The translations under genes and the position numbers were made by a program. 64,000 nucleotides of DNA, from NCBI GenBank assembly GCA_037127255.1, contig JBANSL010000012.1, forward strand, positions 19,726,615-19,790,614, read 5' to 3'. Shown here in pieces: positions 33,689-45,355 of the stretch. Position 1 is the stretch's first letter, and the number at the start of each line of letters is the position of its first letter. Source of the DNA: Persicaria tinctoria. Its lineage: Eukaryota; Streptophyta; Magnoliopsida; Caryophyllales; Polygonaceae. Under the pieces are notes generated by a model that saw nothing but the letters and a program-made list of their open reading frames with translations, had not been told where the DNA came from and did not search any database.

Positions 33689-35080
33689 AGGCTGTCCATT
33701 CATAAGAAATGAGACATTCCATTCATAAGAACTTCATAAAATAGTTAGGAGTGTAGTAAGTGGTTTTAACGTACTAGCCCTCCTCACACTTGTATAGCTT
33801 AGCTTCCCCATAAATACAGATTCAGCTCATTGTAACAAACTGTTTTTTCGAAGCTATGAAACTCTTTGTTCTAAGATATCAGTTTATTCCTTTTTCTTTT
33901 TTCTTTTGAGTGTGTTCTTCCATAAATTTAATTGAACAATATGGTATCAGAGCATATGATCATGATTCAATCGTTGTTCATCTTTGTTTCTATAACTTCT
34001 GTGCCGATCTCTGTATCTGTTCTTTGATCCTTCTCTCTATGCTCGCTTAGGGTATGGATTAAGTCGTCTTTGAGCTCAATATCGCACATCATCAATGGCA
34101 ACAATTGGAGAGGATCAAGGTTCACAGTCATCAAATCAAAGACGACGAGGAGAGATGATCACAACCATGGATGTTCAGAATCCATTGTTCATCCATCCGT
34201 TCGATAACTCAGGTATTGTTCTCACTTCGATTCAACTTACCTTAGAAAACTTCAGGAAATGGAAGAAAGCAATGATGCAAGGTCTATTTGTGAAAAACAA
34301 ATTAAGATTCGTTGAAGGATCGATTATTGAAACTTCTGAAAATTCCTCTCTTTGGAATAGATGCAACGACATGGTGTGTTCTTAGATCTTGAACACTATG
34401 TCTAAGCAAATTTATTTGCGACTTTGGATGAATATGATACGGCAGAGCAAATGTGGGATGATCTCCATGAAAAATTTGGCTAGAAAAATGGTCCAATGAT
34501 GTTTCAGATCAAGAAAGAATTGCATGAATGTGAACAGAGAATTTTAGGGATTACTGAGTATATTTTACAAAGCTCAAAGGTACTTGGCAACACTTGGCTG
34601 GTTTGATTCCTCCGATTAGGTGCACCTGTGACAAGTGTGGATGCAACTTGAATGTTAGGATTGAAGTAGCTGAGAATGAAGAGAGACTCACGGAGTTTTC
34701 AATGGGGCTAAATGACAAATATGAAGAGTTTCTTTTGTGTTCTCCGCTTCCTACAATCGATTATGTGCATTCTCTATTGATTCAAGATGAGTCAAGCTCT
34801 AAACTGTCATGATTTGTCATCCAAAGCACCTGATGTTACATCAGTGTTCAGAAAAAGAGATGGTGAACAAGGAAAGAAAAAAGAAATGTACACGTTGTGA
34901 GGGGAACCATCCTTCTGAGAAGTGTTGGGAAGTCATTGGTTACCCAAGTTGACATTCTATGAGCAAATAAAAGCCACAACTGCCAAAGAATGGTGCTGAT
35001 AGCAAGAAGAACAACACTAGTAGCACAAGTTACAGAGATAATGTGATTGACAAAGCATCGGAAGCAAATATGCTTCAAAG
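33689..35080 (+). mobile_element. Copia (Ty1) retrotransposon relic: LTR, PBS and gag
   Basis: A primer-binding site TGGTATCAGAGC (33942-33953), complementary to initiator tRNA-Met as in most plant Copia elements, follows an LTR-like end (about 33689-33939). A gag frame starts at 34095: NPLFIHPFDNSGIVLTSIQL, NFRKWKKAMMQGLFVKNKLR, SLWNRCNDMV, then a stop at about 34383. Later frames hold CTRCEGNHPSEKCWE, the zinc knuckle, at about 34885-34935. Stops and frameshifts are frequent. It ends abruptly at 35080, where another LTR begins, so integrase, RT and the 3' LTR are absent. Confidence 0.8.
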
Positions 35081-35500
35081 TGTAAAAACCGAAATTTATT
35101 TGATTATTTAATTACCCGGTTTGGAAAGATTTCGAAAACCTGTCCTCGAGCAACTTGCTATTTTGGGAAAATCCTTTTAAATAATTCCAGCATCCCTTGA
35201 AATTTGATTTTGACCCGCTTTCGAACTTTGGATTGAAAACTTGGAGTCTAGTTAGTCGTTTTGAAATGATTTGAATTTCGATTTTTCGAGAGCTGATATT
35301 CGGGTTAGATTGTCGGAATTCGGAGTCGGACCCCCTCCCCCCCCCCCCCCCCCTCCTCTCTTTTGTCCTTTTCTCCATTAACCCTAATAAACCCACCTTA
35401 GCCTCCACTATATAAAGAAAGCTCCAATCCCCAAAATTATAAGAATCCACATAAAAACAAGAGCCTCCAAACCCCAAAAACCTTACTCTTTCTCTAATAA
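35081..35500 (+). mobile_element. LTR fragment, TGTAAAAACCG family
   Basis: It begins TGTAAAAACCGAAATTT and shares the phrase AAAACCTGTCCTCGAGCAACT with the copy at 61974 (AACCCCGTCCTCGAGCAATT). A C-run and CTCTC tract lead to a TATA box (CTATATAAAG at about 35407), then leader sequence. It inserted into, or recombined with, the Copia relic. Confidence 0.6.
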
Positions 35501-35831
35501 TGTATATTTTAGATAGGCTTTAGTGTATTAGAGTATCCATATTGCATGCTTAATAACTTATTAAGCAAAGAAAGAGACGAGCAAATGAAAAAGAAGCGGT
35601 GGAAAGGGAAGGCTGCACACATATTACAAGAGCAAGGAAAAGACGGATACACCCACAAAATTAAAAAAAATAAATCATTTCAAATGGAAACTATGTGGGA
35701 TAAATTAGTCATTACAGAGCAAAATTGACATTGAAAGAAACAGGGCTCAATATAGGCAGTAGATAAAAACTTATATAATCTATACAAGGTCAAGATTGAT
35801 TCTACTCTTATCCATCTTTATAGCACTTTAA
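35501..35831. other. Intergenic stretch, nothing recognised
   Basis: Only a 60-codon Lys-rich open frame (35546-35728) without similarity is present. Confidence 0.35.
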
Positions 35832-36593
35832 TAGACCTGTCAAAACACAACCCGACCTGGTCGACCCGTTCCGAACGCCTGGAAATTTTTCGATCTGAAC
35901 CCGAAAAATTTTTCCGAACCAAAACCCAAACCCCAAAAAATCTTCGGGTAATCTGGGTTTTGACTCGGTGATCCAATTGACCTGGTTGATTTATAATTAT
36001 GTGATTAAATTTTTTTATGGATATTCCAATTTATTACATTTTATAATTACAATCACTTGATATTTCAATTTCAAATCAACTTTTATATTTATTTGTATTG
36101 TGTAATACTCCGTTCGATCGATATTATTTGATTTTTTTATTTTTCAACACATTTTTTTAAGAAGATAAAAATTCTAAAAAATATTAAAATTTTAAAATAA
36201 ATCTATGCTTATTACTAATTGCATGAAATTATTTTAAAAAAATTATTTAAAATTTTGATATTTTATATATTATTACATTTTATTAAAAATAACAAGAAAT
36301 AATAAAAATCAAATATTTTGGATCAGATGTAGTATATAATTACAAGCACTAGAACTTAAGGACCATGTCTTTAATTTTAGAATTTTAAAATTATCGCAAA
36401 ATTATCAAATCATAATTTTTTTTAATTTAAAAATGAAAAAATTTAAAAATCCGAAATGGACCCGAAATGACCCGAAATCCGATCAAAGCCGGATTCTAGT
36501 CAACCCGGATATAACCGGAACCTGTATTACTCTGGACCCGTTTTACCCGGGACCCGAAGTGACCCGACCCGAATGACCCGTTTGACAGGTCTA
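35832..36593. mobile_element. hAT-like TIR element (TAGACCTGTCAAA ends)
   Basis: Termini are perfect 13-bp inverted repeats: TAGACCTGTCAAA at left, TTTGACAGGTCTA at right. Subterminal regions on both sides are full of GACCCG/CGGGTC repeats. A Stowaway-like segment (about 36106-36335) lies inside. The expected 8-bp target duplication is not clear, so the superfamily is inferred from end structure. Confidence 0.6.
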
Positions 36594-36844
36594 AGTATAG
36601 ATATAGATATAAAAAAGACCCAATTGTTTTCATTAAAAATTAGGGGCCGTTTGATATAAAATTACATAAGGTAAATGGAATCAAAAAAAAATTATATGGG
36701 AAAATATATTGTAGAGAAGTTTTATAAGTTTAAATGAGAGAAGAATGCTCATTTTTACATGAAAAATATGGGCAATGACTAATGATTAGAGAATCATAGA
36801 GGATATGGTTAACTCCTTGTGCCAAATGAGTGATTTTTTTTTTG

Positions 36845-37623
36845 TAAAACTAATTCAAACTTTGATAGGTGAGCATGTAGCACCATGAACTTTATAAAGT
36901 GACAAAAATAACCCAAACTGTTACTAGTATGTGCTTATATAATCACCAATGTATTTTTTAAAATAAAAAATAACACCTAACTTTTATGGTTTTGAAATAG
37001 AACAAAAAATTTATTAAACTAGGTTTTTTAATCAAAATTACAAAAAAAACATACATTTTTTAAAATGAAAAATAAAATTTTTTACTTAAGATATTTAGGG
37101 AAAAAAATCGCTAATTTATGTCATATTTCAAAAACCCATAATTTGGTTAGAACAAATTATATAAGTACAAATATTCTGAAATGAAATATATTTTTAATGT
37201 GTTGTATTTTTGCTAATTTATTCTTTTTTAATTAAAGAATAAATTTTAAAAAATCATTTGAGAAATATTTTATAAAAATATTTCTAACTTATATCATTTG
37301 TTCAAACCAAATTTTGGGTTTTTAAAATATGACATAAATTAGCGATATTTTTTTCAATTATCTTAAGTCAAAAATTTTATTTTTCATTTAAAAAAATTAC
37401 ATTTTTGTAATTTTGATTAAAAAAATCTAGTTTAATATTTTCTTTGGTTCTATTTCAAAACTATAAAAGTTAGGTGTTATTTTTTATTTAAAAAAAGACA
37501 TTGGTGGTGATATAAGCACATATAGTAGTAAAAGTTTGGGTTATTTTTGTCACTTTATAAAGTTCATGGTGCTATACATGCTCACCCCATCAAAGTCTGG
37601 GTTATTTGAATTATTTTTACCAC
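36845..37623. mobile_element. Foldback element with TIRs over 150 bp
   Basis: The left arm holds CACCATGAACTTTATAAAGT and GACAAAAATAACCCAAACT. The right arm holds their complements at about 37500-37590. The paralogous block at 45830-45850 lacks the element and reads straight through the insertion point, confirming it as an insertion. The flanking T-rich duplication TTTTTTTG is compatible with an 8-9 bp target duplication. There is no coding content. Confidence 0.75.
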
Positions 37624-37852
37624 TTTTTTTGTTTAAAAAATGAGTGATTTAAGAGAGTGAAATAAGACAAATTTTGTATGAAAAATTAAAATATGGGAGT
37701 AATGATTAAAATTTCTAACAATGTATCTTGAATTACAAATAGATTACATTCATCTAGTTTAATTCCTTGTATCTTTTCAAATTTTATACCAAACAATCGT
37801 TATTTTTAATCGAGTTATATTAGTTTAACTTATAGTTGGATAAAGTTGAAAT

Positions 37853-38070
37853 ATACCCCATTTGTTCACTTTTAATTGACTTTTTATATTTATGCATGTT
37901 TTAAAAAGTGATAAAGACTATATAAAATATTTATTTTTAATTATTTGTTAACATTATCATACTTATTAATAATAATTAGTATAATATTATTAAATAAAAT
38001 TAAAAAAATATATTTTATATGATTTTTACTTTTAAAAAAGTGCATAACTTGAAAAAATAATAGAGAGAGT
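37853..38070. mobile_element. Degenerate Stowaway-like MITE
   Basis: Starts TACTCCATTTGTTCAC and ends (inverted) TACTCTCTCTATTA, with roughly self-complementary AT-rich arms. The copy at 46045-46170 keeps only the left part. Confidence 0.5.
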
Positions 38071-38217
38071 AAATGATTAACGGATTATATATTTGATTTC
38101 TCCAAAATGGACATAATTTCCATTTATACATATTTTTTTAACAAGTACCATTTATACATGCAGGTGATATTGTGAGAGCACAACGACCAAAAAAAAAAGA
38201 GCCAATACTAAAGTATA

Positions 38218-38441
38218 CTCCCTCCGTTCATTAATAAGTGTCGTTTGACTTTTTAACACGTTTTTTGATGAACTAAAAACTATATAAAATATTTACTTTT
38301 TTATTATTATTTTTTAATTAATTTTAAACTTATAACTAATATGTATAAAATTATAAAAAAATCAATTAAAAACTTTATATTTTATATATTTTATATAAAA
38401 ACGTGTCAAAAAAGTCAAACGTCACTTAATTATGGAGGTAG
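38218..38441. mobile_element. Stowaway MITE (Tc1/mariner type)
   Basis: CTCCCTCCGTTCATTAATAA on the left and the complement of CTACCTCCATAATTAAGTGA on the right are flanked by TA dinucleotides. About 224 bp, non-coding. Arms share GTCGTTTGACTTTTT. Confidence 0.8.
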
Positions 38442-38549
38442 TATATGGGATATAATTCAAGCTTTCCCTATAAACAATTAACCCGAAATAAATCTCAAGT
38501 TAAAACGATCGGTGAAATTTTACCACAACATCCTTAAACTTTACCATTA

Positions 38550-38918
<369 letters not shown>

Positions 38919-39550
38919 CTAAGGTAATTATAAGGACAGTAAAACCTGAATAATTACTGGCGCAACAACATTTCCTCGTTTACAAAAGATGGTGTTACAT
39001 GTTTCTCAATTTGATTTCACCCTTTTGATTTTGAAATCAGGAGGGAGAAGCCCTCAATAACACAACTATACAAATCGATCATTTTGATAACTCGTCATTT
39101 TAATTGCTGAGATTTTCCCTCTTTTATGAGTGCTTATAAATTTGATTGTGGGTATGTTACCACTCATACCACCGTTTTCAAGTTCAAGCAACAAAAAATC
39201 TATAGAAGCCGTGAGAGGACGAAGATGTGGAATACTTTTGGTGAGCATCCTGTCAATCACAACATTGGGTCGGGAAAATAGTTTCTAGAGATTTGGTTGG
39301 GTGGTTATTCAATGTCAATGATAAGAAAATTTGATTTAAAACGAAGGGTAAACCAGTAATTTCACTGAGTTTTTTACGGATGATTTTACTTGGGTGGTGA
39401 GTTGTTAACATATTGCATTTAGTAAGTGGTTTTGTGTAATTTTGTATTTAGTAGGTAGTTAAATGGAATGTAGACTATTTAGTGGGTGGTTTTGTGTAAT
39501 TTCACCTTAAGAAAAACCTAAACTAAACCAAATCGGCCGAAGCCACATGA
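38919..39550. other. Intergenic with a truncated TIR remnant
   Basis: About 39390-39512 repeats GTGGTTTTGTGTAATTT and resembles one end of the element at 693-1508. No gene is supported. Confidence 0.4.
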
Positions 39551-39559
39551 CGGCAAAAG

Positions 39560-40602
39560 TGAATTTTTTTTTTTGAAATATTCACAATAAAATAAATAAT
39601 TAACGAAATGATCACGGTTTGAAAATATTTACCAAAATGTTTAAAATTTGCAGGTTCATCAGAAACACGCGGATTCAATTCGCGTTTTACGTGTAACTCT
39701 CAATTTTAAATTTTGTATTAGAGGAAAATTACAATTAACAAAAGACACGCGGATTGAAACCACGTGTCTCTATTTTTTTTTTTTTAAAAGAATTGCAGGG
39801 GTTGGGAGAGGGAGGGTTTGCAGGAGAGAGGAGACAGAGGACCACGAAGATGAAGATGAAGATGGCGGTGGCGGCTGGCGATTTGCAGGTGGCGCCCGAC
39901 GATTCACTCCGCCTCTGCAGCTTCATCCTCCGTCGCCTCCTGCCTACTGCTTTTCTGGATCAGGAATCGCCGCGAATTGAATCGGTGGCTCTCGGTGGCC
40001 TTCGCCGCGAATTGAATCGAGACAGAGAGGGCGAGAGGTACCTAGTGCGGGGCTGGTTGGCCGAGACAACGTCGTTCTTGGTCAGGCATTCCTAGGCGGC
40101 GGCCGGGTCAAACACGAGCACCACGGGTAAGGACCCGAGCCGGAGGTAGGGGGCTCCACCGCTGGGAGAGGTCGGCAAGGGAGTGGTGGAGGGGGCGGCC
40201 CAGCGTAGGAGGTAGAGGTGGCCGATGACAGGGAAGGAGAGGGGGGGCGGAGACGGCGGGAGGCGACGGAGCTTGTGGAAGAGTTGGCCGGCGACGGCGT
40301 GCAGGGGTGGGGAGTTGGCCGCCATCTCCATCTTCTTCTCTCTCCTCAAAACCCTCCGTCTCCACCTGCCAATCTCTTAAAAAAAAAAATATATAGAGAC
40401 ACGCGGTTTGAAACCGTGTGTCTTTTGTAAATTGTAATTTTCCTCTCTTCCAAAATTTAAAATTAAGAGTTATACATAAAAAGTGAATTGAATCCGCGTG
40501 TTTCTGATGAATCTGCAAATTTTGAACATTTTGGTAAATATTTTCAAACCGTGAACATTTCGTTAATTATTTATTTTATTGTGAATATTTCAAAAAAAAT
40601 TT
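39560..40602. mobile_element. Pack-MULE carrying a cytochrome P450 fragment
   Basis: A perfect 9-bp target duplication CGGCAAAAG (39551-39559 and 40603-40611) flanks TIRs of about 220 bp. The arms share GAAATATTCACAATAAAATA, AACACGCG and AAAGACACGCGG, among others. A 9-bp duplication with long TIRs identifies a Mutator-type element. The GC-rich interior (39790-40370) holds a P450 fragment on the minus strand and an unidentified open segment on the plus strand (39850-39960). There is no transposase. Confidence 0.85.
40020..40349 (-). pseudogene. Cytochrome P450 N-terminal fragment (CYP81-like)
   Basis: The minus strand opens with FHKLRRLPPSPPPLSFPVIG then HLYLLR, the proline-rich hinge and PVIGHL motif that follow the membrane anchor in plant microsomal P450s. 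A frameshift follows: the next P450-like segment (PLHHSLADLSQRW) lies in another frame. The first frame resumes with GSLPVVLVFDPAAA, an in-frame stop, then ECLTKNDVVSANQPRTRYL. The order and the TKNDVV.ANxPR motif fit CYP81-type enzymes. The membrane anchor, I-helix and heme-binding Cys are missing. It is captured cargo inside a MULE. Confidence 0.8.
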
Positions 40603-40611
40603 CGGCAAAAG

Positions 40612-41196
40612 TTCCGAACTGACTCTCCCCTTTTACAAAGTCAAAGGACTCCAATATATGATAGGCAAATACCCACAATTCCAATGTTACGTGAGTGCAC
40701 ATGGCCCACTTCCAAGTCTGGCCCAATCTATTTGGCATCCTACATGCAGTCTGGCCCAATCTCTTATCTAGCTCTGAAATTTGTGGTTCTCAATGTAACC
40801 TCAAAGAAATTACCCAAAAATACTTGAAATAAATAAAATACGAGTGTAAACTCCGAAAATACAAAATAAAATAAATAAAATATAAAATATGATAAATATG
40901 CATGAAAATGATCTAAAATAATATGCAAATATAAAACCCTATTATATTACTAAAATAGATGCTATCAAAATCATATCCTCCTCTTTGCTGCCCCCAATAA
41001 GCCTTACCCCCCCGAAGACCTGTGAATATTACCCACAACTTCTTTCCGGTTGAGTCATTCCGGAATGGTTTTAAATTCTCCTTCCCTTCTTTCCCCTTAA
41101 AAAACTTGTTTGCCATACAAATCATATAAGGAAAAAGGGATTTTAAATGGTAAGGGTATTATTGTCTTTAAAAATTCTGGTGGAATTTTACCTACT
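40612..41196. other. Intergenic, nothing recognised
   Basis: AT-rich DNA between two MULEs, with no supported gene. Confidence 0.4.
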
Positions 41197-41291
41197 TTAA
41201 ATAAAGAGAAAATTTGTGCCGAAGGCGCAAATTTTCGGCCGAATTAGCAAACTATACACGTTTTTGTAAATATTAGCAAACCATACACGCT

Positions 41292-43598
41292 ATCTCTCGC
41301 AGGACGTATTACGCTTGCTAAATCTGTGTTGACGAGTCTTCCGCTCTACACAATGCAATCTACGTATATTCCGAGGGGTGTGTGTGAAGGAATGGACAGA
41401 GCGGTTAGAGGTTTCGTTTGGGGATCTACGGCGGGCAATCGTCGCATCCATCTCCTGCGCAAAGAGATTCTGTATGCACCCACAACGGTAGGAGGGCTTG
41501 GTATAAGGCCAATGAGGGAGGCAAATCAGGCGGTCCTCGCCAAGCTGGGATGGCGTCTTTTGTAGGAACCAACTTCAATTTGGAGTAGGGTGATCAGAGG
41601 GAAGTATTGCAATTCGAGCGCCGACATCGACATGTTTGGACGGAGAGCGCAGGGATCAAACGTGTGGAAAGGATTAGTCCATGGCGCGGAATTACTAACG
41701 CCGGGTCTAAGGACAAGCATTGGAGATGGCTCGACAACCCTGTTTTGGCAACATCCATGGATGCAACCCGAGGCCTTCGAGGAGGTGGCTACGCAGGAGG
41801 TTCCGGAAAGTATTCTTGGGGCTACTGTTGTTGAGATGTGGGAGGGAGGAGATTGGAAATGGGAGATTATAAATCCCTTGTTACATGAAGACTACCGATT
41901 GAAGCTGAGAGCAACCAAAATCAGTGACTTGCCAGGGGCGGAAGACAAGTTATATTGGGGATTCACGACCTCAGGTCGATTCACTACGGCATCAGCCCTC
42001 CAAGTGTTGAGACGCGACGATGGCATGAGCGAGAATGGGGGATGGAAGCACATTTGGAAGGCCCCGACTCAGCAAAGAGCGAGAACTTTCGTGTACCTGG
42101 AAACTCATGATGCAATCCTTACCAATAAAAATCGGGTTCGGCGCCACTTATCAAGCCATCCGGAGTGCCCACGATGTGGAGAGGACGAGTCGATCCTCCA
42201 CCTTCTGCGTGATTGTGCTTCGATTAGTTCATCATGGCAGAAGTTACGTGGTGGACGGCTGTCGACTACTTTCTGCACCAATTCGAACATTCAAGACTGG
42301 ATTTTCAAAAATTTGGAGGAAGAGGATCGATGGAGCGCGATGTTTGTCGCGATGCTATGGACCACATGGAAGGTAAGGAACGCGCTGATTTTTCAAGGCC
42401 AAGATAACGCTCAGGGCTTGGTAAATCGAGTGTGGAGAATGACTTCGGGCTACTTCCGGTGTAAGCAAAGAGAGAAGGGTTTGGTGCACAGCCAAACCGA
42501 GACCGCAGCCCCCGCAGAAATCTGGACAAAACCGAGAGATGGATGGATCAAATTGAACACCGACGGGGCTTCCAGGGGAAATCCAGGCAGGTCGGGAGGA
42601 GGTGGCGTCTTGAGGAACTCAGAAGGAGGGTTTGTCCGGGCCTTTGCCTTTAATTGCAGGTGCTGTCTTGCTCTCGAAGCAGAGCTGTGGGCAGCCTATT
42701 ATGGACTCAAGTTGGCTCGTGATATGGAGATACCGAGGCTAGTGTTAGAGATGGATTGCGAAGCTGCTTGTAAGCTGCTTCTCAAAGATCATAATGGGGC
42801 TCCTGCCCACCGAAACTTGATTCTTCAATGCAGACATCTCATCCTTGATACAGGGTGGGGCAATGTTCTAAAAGGCGCTAGGCGGCTGCTAGGCAGTGGG
42901 TGGCCGCCTAGTGCCTAGGCGGCTAGGCGGGTGACTAGGCGGACTTAGAACAAACTTGATTATTTCCTTATATTTTGACGAATAACACTTGTCAATAATT
43001 CATATAATGTAATAATAATCCATAATATGACTCATAAACCCAAATTTGTAGTAGTTAACTAACACTAAAGTAAATAAACGCAAAAGTACATGTCTGACTA
43101 ACAACTCTAAACCTCCTAAAATCCAAAACTATAAGTTCGACCGAAAAGCCAATGCATCCCGACATGGGGGATAAAAAAACCATAAGTCAACTAATCATAT
43201 GCTTAGAAGCTCAAATTAAATAATCGTTGGACTAGGCGGCGCCTAGGCGGGATTATGCGGTTCTTGGACGAATTCCCGCCTAGAGGTCCGCCTAGGCTTA
43301 AAAATTCCTAGGTCGCGTCCCGCCTAGCGCCTAGGCGGCGCCAAGGCGGCGCCCAGGCGGCGCCTAGGCGCGATTTTTAGAACACTGGGGTGGGAGGTGG
43401 AGATACACAAGATCCCTAGAAGTGCAAATGAAGCTGCAGATGGGCTAGCCAAAGTAGGAGTAGGATCTACTATTTCTTTTCAAATTTTCACCTCGGTTCC
43501 GGATTGCATCCGGCCTTTTATGTATCCTGCTGAACAACCCTTCTAATTTGAATAATAATACGGGGCTCTAGCCCCCCCTAATTACCAAAAAAAAAAGA
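41292..43598 (+). mobile_element. L1-type LINE, 5'-truncated, ORF2 C-terminal half
   Basis: A perfect 17-bp target duplication AGCAAACCATACACGCT (41275-41291 and 43599-43615) and a poly-A tail mark a young insertion. The frame reads the end of reverse transcriptase (GRITLAKSVLTSLPLYTMQS), GGLGIRPMREANQAVLAKLG, a stop at about 41563, then the zf-RVT region (CPRCGEDESILHLLRDC) and RNase H (TDGASRGNPGRSGGGGVLR). After an hAT insertion it continues EVEIHKIPRSANEAADGLAK to its end near 43545. One in-frame stop plus the insertion inactivate it. Confidence 0.9.
42861..43387. mobile_element. Non-autonomous hAT element (GCCTAGGCG-rich)
   Basis: Ends CAATGTTCTAAAA and, inverted, CAGTGTTCTAAAA. Flanks GGGTGGGG (42853-42860) and GGGTGGGA (43388-43395) match in 7 of 8 positions. 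It splits the L1 RNase H frame cleanly between DTGW and EVEIHK. Both subterminal regions are dense in CGCCTAGGCGG-type palindromes; the centre is AT-rich. Confidence 0.85.
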
Positions 43599-45026
43599 AG
43601 CAAACCATACACGCTTTTACTTTCCAGATCTCGGACCACCTCTCTCTCTCTCTCTCTCCTTTCTCCATATCTACGAGCGATTGAAGGCGATGAAGGCGAT
43701 GGAGACGTGCGCTGACGGAAGTCGATCAAGGCAAAGCTCCTCGCCCCATCACCGTCTTCGTCTTTTTCCATTGACGACCGGAGATGGTTTTCGGAGCAAT
43801 TTGATTCCTCCTCTACCTGATCTCCGAAGGCGATTTGAAGATTGCAGAATTTCAAGCGCAAACTGGCAGTCATGGCAGCAGAAGATTGCAGAATTTCAAG
43901 CGTCGCCGATCTCCCTCCATGGCTTCCCGTCGTCGTCCCGCCTCCGACTGCTTTGTCATTCCTCGTTCGTATGTGCAGCAACCCTAGAACCTTCCTCTGT
44001 CAAGCCGTTGCTGCTGAAGTTTCACTGATTCCAGATTCGGTGATTCCAGATTCCTCGTTCGTATGTACAGCATGAGAGGCGGCTGAGTAAAACTCCGGCC
44101 ACCGTATCCATCATCGTTCTCGCTGTGAATTGCCTCTGCTGATTTTGGAGTTGTCCTTCGTCATCGATCTCGATCTAATCTGGTATGTCCGCCTTTGCCT
44201 ATGCTTCTGGATAATGGAATACAACTGCCTCTGCTGATTTTGGAGTTGTCCTTCTCCTTGCTCGAGCTCCGGCAGTGTTTCTCGAGCGGTGCAGTTGTCC
44301 TCCTCCTTTTTAGAACACAGGTATGTATTTCATGTCAGCCTTCAATTTATCTCTCGGTGATGTCCTGCTCCTTCTTTTCTGATGCAATTAAGCCAGATTG
44401 AGGTCATGCTGACACTATCGGTGGCCTGTGTGATGGCTGTTTGTTGAACAGGACTGTTGGGCTACGCTTTTTTATTGATGATCTCTAGGGCCTGCGCGCT
44501 GACTGTATTAGTTGTTCCATGTTTCTTTTGAGATCTCCTAAATTTAGTTCAATTAGGGGATGATTTATGGGATTGATGTTTTTCATGGCCATAACAATGT
44601 CTATAACGCCACCATCTTCCCCCACGATGTGGGGCTGACACCAAGCAAGTCACAAACTCAAGCTATGATTGTGTTGTGTCTTATTTTTTGGCTACGGTGT
44701 TGCTGCATTTGTATTACATCATAGACATTGAAGGATGTTTCCTTTGGTGTTGCTTGACTTCTGTAAGTGCATGCATTTTTTCTGTTGGGCATAGATAGTG
44801 TTATTAGCTTGTAGAATTGTCTTTTTGGCGTGTCACTGACTGATGGGTTGTAGGAGATTCAAATTGTTGGATCCTCTATCATATACTTGGTCAAGGTGGA
44901 TTATGAAATCAAGCCATATATGACCTGCCAATTTCATAATATGATTACAAGTAATTATTTTAATATTTGCATTACATCAACTAGACCATGATCTGCTGTG
45001 CTCTAGGTAGAATTAAGTTCAATTTT

Positions 45027-45355
45027 ATAAAAAGTGTCAGCATCGTCAGCATTCTCGTAAACGGCGTCAACATTTCCGACGTCGGCGTCAGCATCCCTCA
45101 AACGGTGTCAGCATCGTCGACATCGCCGGTGTTAGCATCATCGACGTCCTCCGCATCAGCGTTGTCGGAGTCTGCGGTGTCAGCAATGTTGACGTCAACA
45201 TTCTCGACGTCGGCGTCAGCACTGACGCGTGGAAAAAAAAATTGGCGTCAGCATCCCTGTAAACGGTGTCAGCAATGATGATGTCAGCATTCCCGGCATC
45301 GGCATCAGCAATGCTGAAGTCAGCTTTCCCGGCATCGACGTTAGTACTGACGCGC
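45027..45355. repeat. GTCAGCATT-type minisatellite in element B
   Basis: Imperfect units such as GACGTCGGCGTCAGCATCCC and GGTGTCAGCATCG occur, with a degenerate palindrome GTCAGCACTGAC near 45219. It is clearly related to 31688-31815. Confidence 0.85.

Noticed and set aside
43568..44075. Overlapping frames on both strands in element B
   Set aside because: It is a GC-rich segment with a duplicated GATTGCAGAATTTCAAGCG; no consistent protein similarity could be named, so it is described only as element interior.
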